Below, in pieces: positions 1 through 12,742 of a stretch of 64,000 bases of DNA; the stretch's first letter is position 1, and every line of letters begins with the position of its first letter. A program made the position numbers and the translations under genes. Location: NCBI RefSeq assembly GCF_000524195.1, contig NW_020170393.1, positions 491,548-555,547 of the forward strand, in the 5' to 3' direction. The DNA comes from Echinococcus granulosus. Its lineage: Eukaryota > Platyhelminthes > Cestoda > Cyclophyllidea > Taeniidae. The notes under the pieces were generated by a model. The model was given only the letters and a program-made list of their open reading frames with translations. It was not told where the DNA came from and made no database searches.

Positions 1-249
1 CTTTAAAAGTTAAAACATAATAATTAAACTATCAAGACCACTAAATAAGTCACTGTTATTAAAGCAAAGATTATAGCGTACGTGCAAGAACAGGTTTTTT
101 TTACCGACATTTTTGCTCACCCCAATGGTGCTATGTTAGCTCTGAGGGTAAGAAAACTCACTAATGGAGCTTTGCCGATTTTTTTGCGATTATACTTCAA
201 GAACAATGCACACTCTCAATTCTCCGCCCTTATAGCACATGGAAGTACC

Positions 250-433
250 TCACTCAAGCATTTGTAGGATGTCAGAGTAGATCGCAGACCACGCAGCGTG
301 CCACTGCGTGATGCCTGATTGATCCAAGGAAGCACACACTCCTTTTACCCAGGCAATCAAGTCCCACAACTCCTCCCTTAGCGCCACCGTAAATAAGTAG
401 TCGGTAGGGTGTGCAAAGCCTACTTCGGTGCAC
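250..433 (-). CDS. 3'-terminal exon of an unrecognised protein (partial)
   Basis: On the minus strand an acceptor (gctatctttag) at 434-444 is followed by an open exon that starts with one base of a split codon, then 60 codons and a TGA at 250-252. The peptide begins CTEVGFAHPTDYLFTVALRE and ends with AIYSDILQMLE. It is rich in Trp, Leu and acidic residues, has no stop in frame, and looks like an amphipathic alpha-helical C-terminus. I do not recognise the family. Upstream exons should lie at higher coordinates on the same strand; the next intron must be phase 2, and I found no convincing donor between 434 and 2804. The remaining 249 bases to the window edge would be 3' UTR or intergenic. It could be chance, but protein-like composition plus a good acceptor favour a real exon. 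Confidence 0.45.
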
Positions 434-2072
434 CTAAAGATAGCATTTTTGCCGTTAGCGATTACGAAATCTGCAATGATGACATTTAAAAACCCGGCAC
501 GCCATAATAGTGATAAAATCCAATTACAAGATTGAAGGAGTCGAATCAGGCGACAGTAGAAAAGATGAGGTAGTGAAACTTATTATTCGCATTCACCTCC
601 AGCAACTGTTGCATCATAGAAATTGAACCCTTACATTGGGAAAAATATAATTACGGGTGTAATGTACTCCCCAAACCCCCCAATATGGCTAATTCCACAC
701 AAAAGAAAGATATGCTTAAAAATAATTAGCCTATTAGAGGACAAAACAGTGATGTTTTTAACGGATGGACAAAGAGGTGCGTTAATTTGGTGCGGGATAG
801 CAAAACAAAGCGGTACAATTAAAGGATGAGAGGAACCGGTGATTGGGGAGGTGCGAAGGCACCCAACCCACTGTGTGATGGACTTGACTCGGAGGCAGGC
901 GGACGCCACATCGTAGTGTCAGAGCGATCCACTACGACCGAAGTCGTTTATTTAGGCAAAAATACAATCCTAAAGGCGAAAACAGGCTGTGTAGTGAAGG
1001 GTATGGAGTGTAGTGGAAGGAAGGATATTTTGCCGACGTATTGCATTGATGGAGTAATAATAGAAGTAAGAAAGCGCTACTTTAATATATTGTCTGAGCT
1101 CAGCTATTGATCAGAAGTTTCAATTTTACCACGGAATAGAAAAACTATGCTGTGCGATTGTCCTTGACATTCTACTGTCTAGGGTAGGCCAAACTAGGGT
1201 GGGCCAAAGCTTTGCTGCTTTTATCGCGTCGAGTAATCACTACAGCGATCGTCTCCCCTCCTCCCTCACTGGCATTTTGGAACATGGGATAGAGCAAAAC
1301 GCAAAGGCAGTAGTGAGCACGTTCCGCTGCTTTGTTACGCTGCACCAGTGGCTGCATCACCGCGGTGCATCGATTTTTTGTCGCAGAAGCGCTGCTCTCC
1401 ACCGACGGGAAGGCGGGCAGACAGGCAAGAACTGACAGGCGGGTGAGTGGTTAAGTGGCCAGGCGGCTATGCATGTATGCATGAGAACACGCTTGCAGCT
1501 TGTAATTTGTGAAGGTCCTTCCCTCCCTCCTACCACCACCACCTGGCGGTCTGCACCTTCAATGACCTTGAGCTGCACCAATCGCTGTGCTACGATACGG
1601 GAAATAGGACTACCACACTTGTATAGAACAATCACACACCCGTAATTAATAGAAAAAAATATTTTCAGGATGATACAGGTAAAGGGACGAGTACTAACTG
1701 AGTGGGTTAATTCGTTGGTATTGAGATGCCATGGAAACAACAATCCGTCAAGCTACAAGCATCAGGCATATAAGTCAAGCCAACGTCACAAAGTTCCGTA
1801 ATTTCCAATTAAAAGAGGCATTTCTGTCAAATAGGGATATTTGCAGAATAGGTGGGACATTTCCTCAGTAGTCGGTGCCATAAGTCTCACAGATCACACG
1901 GGGATACATGAATCTGCAGCATCTTGACAACAGACTAATTATCTTCTTTGATGGTAAAGTAAAAAAGTTGATTTATGAGAAGCTTCTAAAATAATTTTAA
2001 AAAATGGCTTTATTATTTGAGTAGACTAACTGAGCATAGCAAATAACAGCGAAGTTGATACATTGAAAACTG
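434..2072. other. Non-coding stretch between two minus-strand genes
   Basis: I see no recognisable exon here. Short open frames exist on both strands (for example around 826-1110 and 1357-1743) but none has family resemblance or paired splice sites. A 15-bp imperfect tandem duplication containing AGGGTAGGCCAAACT / AGGGTGGGCCAAAG lies at about 1181-1209. Missing upstream exons of the 250-433 gene could hide here. Confidence 0.5.
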
Positions 2073-2213
2073 GGCTCCGTCATTGCACCTCAGCCGGGCG
2101 GCCTGACCTCGGGGCCATGCCAGTAGCCCCAAGCTCTTTTATAGGCTGGTAATACACATTCTGTCCGAGTACTGTGTCTTCTTTTGCCGTTAGGAAAGTC
2201 GCAGAGCGCTACA
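2073..2213 (+). repeat. Solo TRIM LTR, 5'-truncated
   Basis: It matches the family LTR from its middle to its end, including the ggccatgccagtagcccc and ttctgtccgagtactgtgtc segments and the terminal gcgctaca. The first ~50 bases (TGTAATACGTTGG part) are not recognisable. It lies about 590 bp downstream of the scramblase stop codon. Confidence 0.8.
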
Positions 2214-2720
2214 GCCACACCTTGGAAGACTTTCATCCACATCTAACACCATTCCGCTTATCACGAACTTCCCTCTTTTACGAATAAAATGATAGTTTTG
2301 ATTGCTTGTAAATGTGAAATTCTTTGGCTCCTTAATCAAGCAGAGAAAAGTTGTGCACCAGAACTTGACGCCAATTAGAAGACACTAGGAAGGAAACGAT
2401 GACGGTGGTAGCCTCCCCTCGTATACGTCAGGCCAAAACGGAGACAGCGAAAATGAGTAACTCGAAACCGGAATTTGGACTAATGGCTATAAAACATGCG
2501 CGGAATGTGAAACACGACCCACTTTATCGCTTAACAAGCGAAATGCGTGACAGCTGAAGCTTTACTTAAAGAGAGTGAAATTGGGTTAAGCCAAGGACTC
2601 TAATGAGAGATGCATGAAACTGGAGATGCAATGCATCACTTCCCTAGAGTGAGTTAAAGCCCTCTCCAGTAGAGGAATGTTTCAGTCATAGCCGATTTCG
2701 TCCAAAGAAGCATTTACCTT

Positions 2721-2733
2721 CCCCCCCCCCCCC
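2721..2733 (+). repeat. Poly(C) tract
   Basis: A run of 13 C within the 3' flank of the scramblase gene. Confidence 0.95.
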
Positions 2734-2804
2734 GCTTTGGTATTCCCCGCCACAATTACTTTGGTCTACACCTAATTTCTACGTCATAAATGAAATCCAC
2801 ATCT

Positions 2805-5800
2805 TCAGGACCAGTCACACGTTTGGAAATTGGATGAGGGCAATAGAGGACCCACCAGGAGGACAGCAGAGGCAATGAGCAGACATTTCATGCGGAGGTC
2901 AAGGTCGACGGGAAAGTAGATCTGGTAGCTGTCCATTCCCGCGAAATGCTGCACTGTCAGTCGTCCAAGGGAGCCGCGTTCTGAGAAGCACTTCAACTAC
3001 AAGGGAACAGAGAGCCATCCTGTGCGCCTATCCTCTCTTACATGTACGATGCGTCCGAAGAAAAAAACCATCGTAAATAGGCACCATTTCGATGTTAAAA
3101 TCAAATGTGCGCTTTCGCCTTCACATTTACACTAATGCGTCCTCGTGGATTAAAACGCATTCGGAAAAAATGAAATCCAACCCTCACACCACTACCACTG
3201 CTGTTGTGGTACGACAATGAAATAAACCAATCTATATTAGGGAGAGAACTAACTTTGAAGATGCCGTCAATGTAGCGACTTTGTCGGGCGCAGGGACCCA
3301 GCAGTCGGAGCTGCGGTCTTTCAATCCCATCCAGCAGCGTAAGCCGAGTACGGGGAAGAATGCCAGACTGCAGAACAGTGCCATAATTGTCACTTCCTGA
3401 CACAACGGAGATGGCCTGCAAGAGAGAGCGAGAAGCAATTTTTTCTACGCACACTGCCTGAGTTGAGGCACTCTTGCAGCCTAACTACATTTCAGGGTCT
3501 TTCAGGAGACTCCTGCGGTTTGGCCACCACGTCACAGGCAGTGCTAGCAATCTCTCACTCCTTCTAAGGTAGATTGGTCATAATTGGAAGCCAAAAAAGG
3601 TAAGGAGCGTTTAAAAAAGTGTTTCGACTGTTCAATTCTTTAAATGTCGCTCTAATGCTTCCATCTTAAGACCGCAAATGGAGTACATGTAGCTCACGTT
3701 GTAGAATTCCTGCCATGTCTTTATTCAGTGGTTAAAAAAAACGGGTGGACGTAGATAGCAATGCCGCGAAGAGAATCGCAGTTTCATGCAGGGGAAAGAA
3801 GTCAAATACACGAAGTAGTAGGAGAAATATTTGGACAGTCATAATTGTGGTCTGTCTAGGTACATCCAGGGCGAAGAATGCTGGCTACAATACAGTTTGT
3901 TTAATTGTTTCCTCTTCAGCAATAACACTGCCTGGCGCATCGAACACAGCCAAACCGTAGATGGCTACCGCGAAATAAATTATTATATACTGATACTTTT
4001 TTAGAGAGGTGTCTCAAGGACTATCTCAGAAAGGGTTCGTAAACTCCATAAAAGTTGTATCTAATTAAACAAAACGAATTAATGTATTCAAATGACGGCA
4101 TTTTCAGTGGAGGAAGTGAGTGAAAGGTTGGAAAAAGTAATGCATTTCGGGGATCTATAAAGATGAAATTATTACTTTAAGATTTATAAATATCTTCTAT
4201 TAAAAGAGCGCGAGCTTCGTGACAGTGATTGATGGTTGACATGGTACAAAGGACCTGTGACCACTAGGGGGGATTCGAAGCCATCCATTTGCGATCCTAT
4301 AGGGGCTGGAATGTTCCTATCGGAATTCTGTGGCGTCAGGTTGGTGGAAGATGCGGACTCCCTTCGGTTGTGGGCGTGACGGAAGACGCATTTTAATGAG
4401 CGATACAAGGTTACGGAGGCAAGGCAAGAAATAAAACTTCTTTGGAGAAAACTTGAGGCAAATGAATGGTTTGGGGTAATCTACTAGCTAGTAATTTCTT
4501 ATTAAACCGCTCAATTTTATGGGGAGATTGAAGATCCAAACGCAGGGGTAGCGGGGGGACATGCATCTCAGACAAAGAGGCGATCTAAGCAAAATGTATA
4601 TGGTTTATTTGAATCTTGTAAAGCTTGGTGTCAAACCGTCGTCGTCGGATTAAAAAATCCGTTTTTTGGGACCCAGAAGGTAAGGCTTAAGAAAGATATG
4701 TTGCAATGAAATTGGGAGTCATTAGTTGAAAGGCGCTCTCGATACTCACACCAGTGAAAGAAAAAGCTCTCCGACTGCCTTGAGGGGGCGTCGATTTGGG
4801 GCTCACAGTGTTGTTACTGAGACAATTTCATTCCGTCATATCATTCATTAGCTTGTCGAGAATGTTAAGGGAAAGCACACTTTGCAATGGTTTTTGATCG
4901 GAGAAAGTGCTTAAGAGCAGACATGGCAGATAAAAAGGCGACGTAGTGATGTTAGGTGACCTCCCAGCTCCTCAATCTCGGTGAAGGGGATGCTGCCTCA
5001 CATCAACTGGTGTTGGAGATAGGGGAAAAAAAATCACGAGTGCTCCACGTGCCGAATGTGCGCAACCCGAAAGAACATCAAAACAGAGTTCCAGAGCTGA
5101 AAGCATTTCAAAACTCTCACTTGATGATGCGAAAGAGGTGCCCTTGTGGATTCAATAAAACCGCATGGTATTGCCTCAGTAAGAACAGCCACAGGCGAAA
5201 CGCCCTCAAAACAATTCAATGAAATATCGCATTTGGATTAGTTTGTCAGGGCAACATTTGGTTCATTAAAAGGTGCACCTCTATCTCAATAATTCACTTC
5301 CACAAATGCGTGTACAATAATATAATGTGTTGGCTGCTTGTTTAAATTTGGGTTTCGGTAAAGGGGCCGGTCACTTAACTGCACCTTCATTGTGCCTTCG
5401 CCGAGTGGGCTGGCCTTCAGGCCACACCCAAGCCATTCTCTACGTCGTCAGCACATTTTGCCCGAGCTTAATCTCTTCCCTAGCCTTCAGAGAAGTCTCG
5501 GAGTGCTACGCTGGTGGCAGCGGACGGCAAATCCGATCTTAAAGGACATCTATCCTCATTTCTACTGCTGGGTAATAAACCTTAGTAGAGTGGAAGAAGT
5601 GCATATTGCCACGGATGGGAGAATGGGTGACGACCCTTAACAGAAGGGTTGAAAATGACGTCAATTTTCGGCAACTACCTCAGTGCCATCTTCTGCAGGA
5701 ATGCCATTAACATCTAAAAGTGATACTAGCCGTGAACCATCTGGAAAAGCTCGGCACGGAGCTGTCTGCGGACATTCGATGATTGGGGGGGTTGGCTAGT

Positions 5801-8800
5801 GGGTGTTTCTTGCAGCAACGATTAAGTTGTGATGGCTAACGCTGGAGGGTGACCAAGGGGAGTGCCTCTGGAGTATGCCAGCAGCCCTCGCCTGCCCTTC
5901 TATAAGTCGACAATACATATTCTGCCCGAGTATTATATTTTCTTCCATATAAAATTTAAATCCAGTCTTTTGGCACTTCCGCAGTCTATAAGCACAATTT
6001 TTTAACAACAACTAAAAGTCAGAACTGCTAGACCGGGAAGTGAAAGATTACCCCTTCTGACTCAAAAATGGGCTTACGGGTGCATTGCAACAGTAGAAAG
6101 CAGAGCAGCCGGCGGTCTTCTCCATGGAGAGCACGGTGGCCCCATCGGCATCGCGAAAGTCGACCTCAAAGGCATGTGAACTCTCAGCGCAGAGACGAGC
6201 GCACCAACTGCTCGACTCCACCCCCTCGAGGATTGGGTTGCCCTCACCATCCGCCACATAGAACTTCCGTGGAAACGCTGAACAGCATTTATCTACAAAA
6301 AAAGAGGGGAAGAGAGGAGAGTGAAGGGATCGACATGCGCGGAGAATGGGCTGATGTGCCGCAGAATGTATTGTTGGTAGTTCAGTGAGGTTCAATTCGA
6401 GAATTGATGCCTTTATCTCCATATATTATGAAAGTGCATTGCCACCACTTTAAATGCATTGTAGTTTGCGATTACCTATCGAGTCCTTTACGGGAGAGGA
6501 GAAGAATAGAGTGAATGAGGAGAAGACTTGTTTCTGTTCATACCATCAAGTTACCGAATGGAACACGTTTGATTTCCTTAGAGTGCCAGTTTGAGTGTTA
6601 AAGCCTTCAGCATTTAGCTTTAACTGGCCTGGATTTCTCCACCTTTCGGCGTATCGTTTTTTAGCATCATTTTATTTATGAGACCATAAACACCTTAAGA
6701 ATTTGTCATTGGCTGTCATGGGATTGTAGCAGTAACATAGGCACCTCAAAACACCAACGAAGTGAGGCTTAGCAATTTGATAATTTTTCTAATCCTGATT
6801 ACGGATGAGCCGTGTGGGAGGTCTGCTCTAGAAGATGGTCGGATTGCTTGAACTGCGTGACGCAAAAGCAGCAAGATTTGACATAGTCCCCAATGCGTAA
6901 ATTGTCACGACAGAGAAGCACGACAGTATCAGAAAAGAGAAAAAAATGAGCCAAACGAAAGAAAAATGGTTAGAAAAGGATCTGACAGGGTACAAAATCG
7001 AAGATTTGCTGAAGTCTAATAACAACTTCTGGCGCCATCCATCAGAGGCTTCCTGAGGACTATTAAGTGATCTGCCGCCTCTTGAGCCTTAGTGAGTCTC
7101 TCACTTCAGCTGAATCGTATAACAGATTAGAATTTCAAAATTTCAAGTACTTAGTGCGTTTAGTGAACAGCCTTGCTAATAAACTTGTTTCAATCGCATC
7201 CTCGGTCAAAATTACCGCAAGCTTTGGCATCAGTGGCTTTCGTTGTTTACCTCTCCACAGTAAATGGATGAACTTATTTATTCAAACACCCTCACATAAA
7301 CTTGGAAAAATTCCAATTTTGATCAGGAAATGTAGAAATGCAAAAACCACCAATTCCCGTCACAAAGTAGCGCCCCTCATCTTGGAATGGGTAAATTTCA
7401 CTGGTCATCACTAGCTGCAGATCAAAAGGGTCTCATATAAGAGCGTAGTACCGATAAGAGACTCGTGTGGAAGTCTTTCAAATGCACTGAGAAGGTCTCA
7501 CATTCGCACCTCTGTTTGTGGTAGAGGCTCGCTTTTGGAAGTAGGCAAGATCGGTAGAAAGAACTGCGATAGAAACCGTAATGCGTATCTTGGCATCGGG
7601 CACCACAAAAGTCCTTCAGACACCGGTTTCGTTCAGGGACGAGCTAAAGTGGCTGTCGAATCGGTGATCCCTGATCTTTACAGAGCTGTTCAATGAGAAA
7701 AATTGAATCGCTGCATTAAAGACACTGGAATCATACCAACAATAGGAAATACAATCTAACTTGCTGATAGAAAGTATAGGTAATTTCTCCATGGGATAAG
7801 AACCACAGGCCGGAAATTAATGTTACATAGGGGAGAGATTAACACGCTCACAAGTACCCATAAGTACTACATCCAAGAAAATTAGTAAAACATTAAAAAT
7901 AATGGAAAGAGTTGCGTAAAACAAGCATAACCCCGCGTAAGCCACTGAAAGCGTGATGGAGGCAAGAGATGGTTCACCCAATGGACACAGGACTAAATGT
8001 AAACAAGGCGAGGTAGCTAAATTGTTCACATGGTAGAGATAGTGGCGCTCTGGGTCCAACGCAACGCCAGTGGCCTTTTACGAAGGCGACACTTTGATTC
8101 TATTGATATTCAAGTTTGCTTAAACAGTGCACCGTTTTATAAAAGCAAATTGCCAAGCTAGATGCTTTGTATTACCTAATTCCCGAGGGATTTTATTGCT
8201 AAACTTATCTGATCTGGTCTAACACTAATCCCACATCCATAAAATACATGAATTGCTTTCGTGACGACTCACCTGGTGCAAACTTTACAAAAGCAACTTT
8301 CTTCTATGTAAAACAATTTTCATGGTCGAATACAAGGTATTATCAATGTGTTTACCAACAGACGACAAAATCGCATCAAAATATGACATTAATGAAGTGA
8401 TAAGAAGATAAAGAGGAATGTAAAATCAATGGATAGAAAACAGGCTTGTCAAACCTGTCATCAGACAAAGAGGTTTAAAGACTGTGCTTTAAGGAAGCAA
8501 TGAACAGTCGGGGCTTATTTAAGACAAATTATATTCACTGGCCTCAGGACTTTTTATAAATGGCCTAGGCTATCCGGAAAGAACAATACCTATGGGCACA
8601 TTAACAGCCCCATTTAAGTGCGTGGTGCAGGTTAATAGGATAAAGTCACCATGCATTGTAAAAGTGACAAAAATGTGGCAAATGAGAAAAGACTTACTTT
8701 CGCCCTCAATGGGTACACGGTAGACGCGAATTTGAGTGGTTCTTAGGAGGAATCGCAGACCATGAGGGACATCAAAATCCGGCAGAACGGCTACACTCGA

Positions 8801-8842
8801 CTCGGGTCCCTGCGTTCTCTGAGCCTCTAAATCCGTGGACAT
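2805..8842 (-). CDS. PLSCR: Phospholipid scramblase (PLSCR family), four exons
   Basis: Predicted role, from the family: Ca2+-responsive movement of phospholipids between membrane leaflets, or membrane-bound signalling. Exons on the minus strand: 8842-8698, 6292-6078, 3415-3254, 2990-2805; phases agree (1, 0, 0) and the protein is 235 aa, shorter than human PLSCR1 because the proline-rich N-terminus is nearly absent. Order of matches: VPHGLRFLLRTTQIRVYRV corresponds to the family's GLEYL...QIDQ segment; KFYVADGEGNPILEGVESS and the Cys-rich stretch follow; then ILPRTRLTLLDG and GPCARQS; then SYQIYFPVDLDLRMK and a membrane helix at residues 208-224. The Ca2+-site aspartate at the start of the FPVD-linked motif is Gly here, and the poly-Cys palmitoylation cluster is reduced to YCC. 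The ATG sits directly on a strong acceptor (ttttttcaccatcag). The 2.7-kb intron 2 holds an antisense TRIM copy. Confidence 0.92.
5321..5950 (+). mobile_element. TRIM retrotransposon copy, internally deleted
   Basis: The left LTR runs from 5321 (tataatgtgttgg, decayed TGTAATACGTTGG) to about 5510, followed at 5512-5524 by TGGTGGCAGCGGA, the best-preserved primer-binding site in the window. The interior continues to about 5850 and fuses through a deletion into the middle of the right LTR (ctataagtcgacaatacata, cccgagtatt). It lies antisense in intron 2 of the scramblase gene. It has no coding capacity. Confidence 0.85.
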
Positions 8843-11703
8843 CTGATGGTGAAAAAATATAGGTAAACCGGGAAATCAACTCCATTGCCTTTCGAAACTG
8901 TGGAAGAGTATGGTGTATGATTTAAACCTAAACACGCACAAAAAACCGATGGTTCTTTTGCTATTTGCAATGCTAATCTTAAGCCACAAAGTAATTTGAT
9001 TGTAAACGTGGATAAAGGGCTCGTTTTGAATAACAAACTTCAGTTAAGTGAAGCATGTTAGGATTATTTTTAATGATCTTCTGCCCCAAAGCGTCAACAA
9101 TTATTGAAATAAAACTGTTAACTTTAATGCATGACAGGATTCAATCAGACTTTGGTACTCAAGTGCAAAAGATGTGAGCCCTCCACACCTATTACGTTGT
9201 AGGCCCAAAAATTACCATTGGAGTCAGATTTTGTTGCTAGTTATATCACGATCTCTAAATGGAAACGCGATGACGAATACCGATGGGAATAACCAAAACT
9301 ACCACACTACCTGAAACAGACACGGTTACATTTATTCTAAATGCGGAACCAAATAAAAATCGGAGGAATCAGATTCTAGCATTATTTCCGCGTGTAAAAG
9401 ATGGAATTCTGCTAAAGAAAAACCAAGAATTGTTGTTTTTTCGAATATATTATTATTAGGACCAACCAAATTCGTATCCGTTTCATAAGACATTACCCAT
9501 TAAAGTTTTAACAAAAATTGCAAAAAATTATACTTCCCAAAACTCTCTTGCATAATAAAAGGAATTTTCACAGATTGGATTTGGTTTTAAAATCTACGAA
9601 AACAGATATGAGACGCGTTAAGTGGTCAAAATTGAGTGTCCAAGGCTTGCTAATGTAGAAAAAAGTTAAACATAGGAATAAAAAGACGAACTGTTTGTAA
9701 GAACATCAGACTGACAGTGGTTTAAATTTAATGACACAGTAATTTCAACATAGTGACATTTTAGACAAAAAGACTTCCTAACGACAGGTCAGGGGAAGTA
9801 TCTTGGACAACAAAAAATTAAAAGGATTAAAGTGGGCAGAATTGCAGAATGTCCAGTTGTAACTATTTCAACGAAAGGCATGACAGTTAACAAAAAGACA
9901 TTTGGTTCAAAAGGCGGATGAACATTATGCGTCCCTATAGGAGAGCTTCCGGTAGCATTATTGCAAAAAATATATGTAAAGGCCCAGAAGTTCAGTAAAG
10001 CGGGAAAAAAAATGCTTGCGACAGGGAGCATTTCAATAAGACTGCCTTTGTTCATCGTCCCACAAATCATTTAGTTGAATAGCCCCAACTCAAAATTAGT
10101 AAAAACCAACTAAAAATATAGTTTTCGCAGCAATATTGGTTACAAATAAGATCTTATTAAAACGCTACTACAAATCTGCATCGCAAATCGCGGACCATAC
10201 TCACTTCTGATAGGAATATACCTCGCGCGTTTTACTAATTTGAAACTTGAGTGGGTGTTCAAGGTTAGTGAGTACATTTGTCGTGCGATAAAATAAAATA
10301 ACCTTAAAGTTTTTAGACTAAAGCATTTAACCAAAAACACAGATCGTCATGCCCTCATTTTTTAATTGCTGACGCATCGATTCACAATTCGTGCGTTTTT
10401 CGGGGCATCTAAAGTACAAAATAAAGGCAAAGTTATGCTTTTAAAACAGAACCCAAAATTTGGGCAAAAAAGCACGTCTAACTTTAACCTTGCCTAGATG
10501 CGCACATAAAATTAGAATGAATATGTGATACTGCGTTTTCAAGGGTTCATTTTTCCTTTAATTATCGAAAATCCTGCGTGCGTGAGAAGCGCCCACTTAT
10601 CCCCTTCGTATTAAATTAGTTTTAATTCACTAAAAAGGCTTCAACTGCATATTTTATTGCTTAGTATCTTTGGAATAGTGGAGATGGGCAGGAACCTGCC
10701 AATTCTAACAGCTCAGAGTAATTCTTATGCAACCAAATATATGGACTGAATCATTCTGGAAGAGGATGTAAACTTTGAGCAAACAGCAACACTTTACCGA
10801 ATCCAAATCATGCTTTCAGGATTATCCTCAGAGCTGTCACTTAAAGAAGCTGATCCATTATTGCCAACAGAGGTCGCGTTTATATAAGCAGCGTGCTGGG
10901 AAAAAACCTTCGATTCATCTAAGTATTTATGGTTAATACCACCAATTCCTTGCACTTCACGCCTTTCCAAGAAGTTCCTCCACTAAAAAATGATTCCGCA
11001 AGATTAATGTCAGAGAGAGGAACAAATGCTACTCCATGTTATGCGATTAATGCGTCTTAGACTAGATGCACCTCTCGAGATCTGCGATTTTGAATTATTG
11101 TAGCCCACTGAGACTTCCCTGCCAACGAAGTAATACATAATGTTAGGGGTGATTATGTACTGCTAACATACAGAAGGACTGAGGGCTACCAGTTTGGCTC
11201 GGATGCCATGCCGATGGGAAGAAGTACAGTGGATTTGCTCTTCAGTGCCCGCGTGACTAAAACGAGAAGTCAAACAAATAAAGTAGCACAGTACAAGTTA
11301 TAACTGAAATGCGTACTTTATCCGGGAAGCAGGTTAGAATGCTAGACGATTTAACGTTGTCAGTCCAAGCACAATTTCAGTTTCTTCGACAATTTCCTTG
11401 TCAATCAGACCTCACTTCCTTAGTTCGATGCCATCTAATCATTTATCAGGGTTGCTTCCACCATTTCTAAAAGTAGATTTGCATCACTTTTGCTCCAATC
11501 ATTGTAACCGAGATTATTCCCTGGAATAATCACGTAAGACCGTTAAACATCCGACAGAGCTTGTAGTGGATGTCTTTTCATTACTCCCTCTCTCAATTGT
11601 CTTCCCTCGACGCGGATTCGCCTCTACTATAACTTTATCAAATTAGAGATTAAGCGGTAGAATTACAATAATTATTTGCTTAACTCTCGATCATGGAAAC
11701 AAT
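8843..11703. other. AT-rich intergenic region, no gene seen
   Basis: It lies upstream of the scramblase start. It is AT-rich with short open frames only; none resembles a known protein. One short perfect inverted repeat, GATTATTCC-CT-GGAATAATC, lies at 11512-11531. Confidence 0.55.
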
Positions 11704-11762
11704 TGTACCTTTGCCGGGTGGGCTTTCGCTTTTAGTCCTCAAAGAAGTCTCAGGTGGGTGTG
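11704..11762 (+). repeat. TRIM LTR fragment
   Basis: The short segment gtacctttgccgggtgggct followed by tcctcaaagaagtctcagg matches two parts of the family LTR with the middle deleted. It ends about 40 bp before the putative exon at 11801. Confidence 0.6.
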
Positions 11763-11800
11763 GAATGTTAAAGTTAAGCAGTACGGGTGAAGTTGTCCAG

Positions 11801-12272
11801 AGGAACAAGCGCTGAGGCGCTGGAGGATGCTATCAAAGTGTGGCATAATACAAATCTCTTTTCAGCCTCACACGGTGAACTCGATCGTCCCGAACCGCCA
11901 AAAAGGACTAAAATGAACATCAGAATACCATTTACCTCAGGTGATGATTTAAGCCTTGTCCTTAGAAAAACCGACCCACCAAATGCAGCGAATGGTAATT
12001 TTTTACACTAGCAAACAAAGTTTGAATTGTTAAAATTAGCGATGCATTTCCATGATGTGTGATGAGGCTCCTCTAAACACATAATTAATAGAACAAAGCC
12101 AAGCTTTTGCGTATTTATCTCACTTTCCCACTGTTTCGCATTTGGTTGGCTAGCTGGAGGGAAAGGTGCTAACCCTCCTATGGTGAACAACTTAGAGGAA
12201 ACGGGAGGTAATGCTGATTTACCACCTCCTTCCAGCCCTAAAGTGTTTCGGGGATCGAGATTTTGCGATTGA
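11801..12272 (+). CDS. Possible two-exon coding segment, unknown protein (3' end)
   Basis: Exon a at about 11801-11994 follows an acceptor (gttgtccag) and ends with donor AATG|gtaatt in phase 1. Exon b at 12160-12272 follows ctagctggag, takes two bases of the split codon, and ends at TGA 12270-12272. The phases agree. The peptide contains ALEDAIKVWHNTNLFS, PEPPKRTKMNIRIPFTSGDD and, after the junction, NLEETGGNADLPPPSSPKVF; it is hydrophilic and Pro/Ser-rich, probably disordered. I recognise no family and no upstream exon. The minus strand also has an open frame across exon b (12008-12334), so this may be chance; phase agreement and composition are the only support. Confidence 0.3.
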
Positions 12273-12742
12273 CTGGCTAGTCCTTTCCCTTTGTAAAGAA
12301 TGGATTTGCCTTGCACATCCTTGAGCTGTGCCAAAAGATGTCTATCAAGTGTAATTGCCCGCCCTTCAGCTAAACATTTACAATGAATACTTTCGTCTGT
12401 AATCTAGCCAGACCTTGCTCATAAAGCAGACAATCTCGAATCACGCCCAGGAGATTCAACCGACACTATGTGGGGTCTCAAATGACAGGAATATAGTGCG
12501 GAGCACAATAAAGTGTATGGACATTTAAATAATAGCCTTTCACAAGTCTCTATAAGTTATGGTGGTTCAGTATTGCAGCGTAGGGTGTATACTGCACGGA
12601 ATATTTCTGACCCCGTGATACAGTGTGAGCTGAAAACCTGTGATTTTCCACTGCAAATGCAAATTTTTTAAAAATCACACTAGTCGTGAAGTTGGATATA
12701 ATTTTGCCCAAATCTGCCTTTCATCAGGTAGTTTATCATAAA

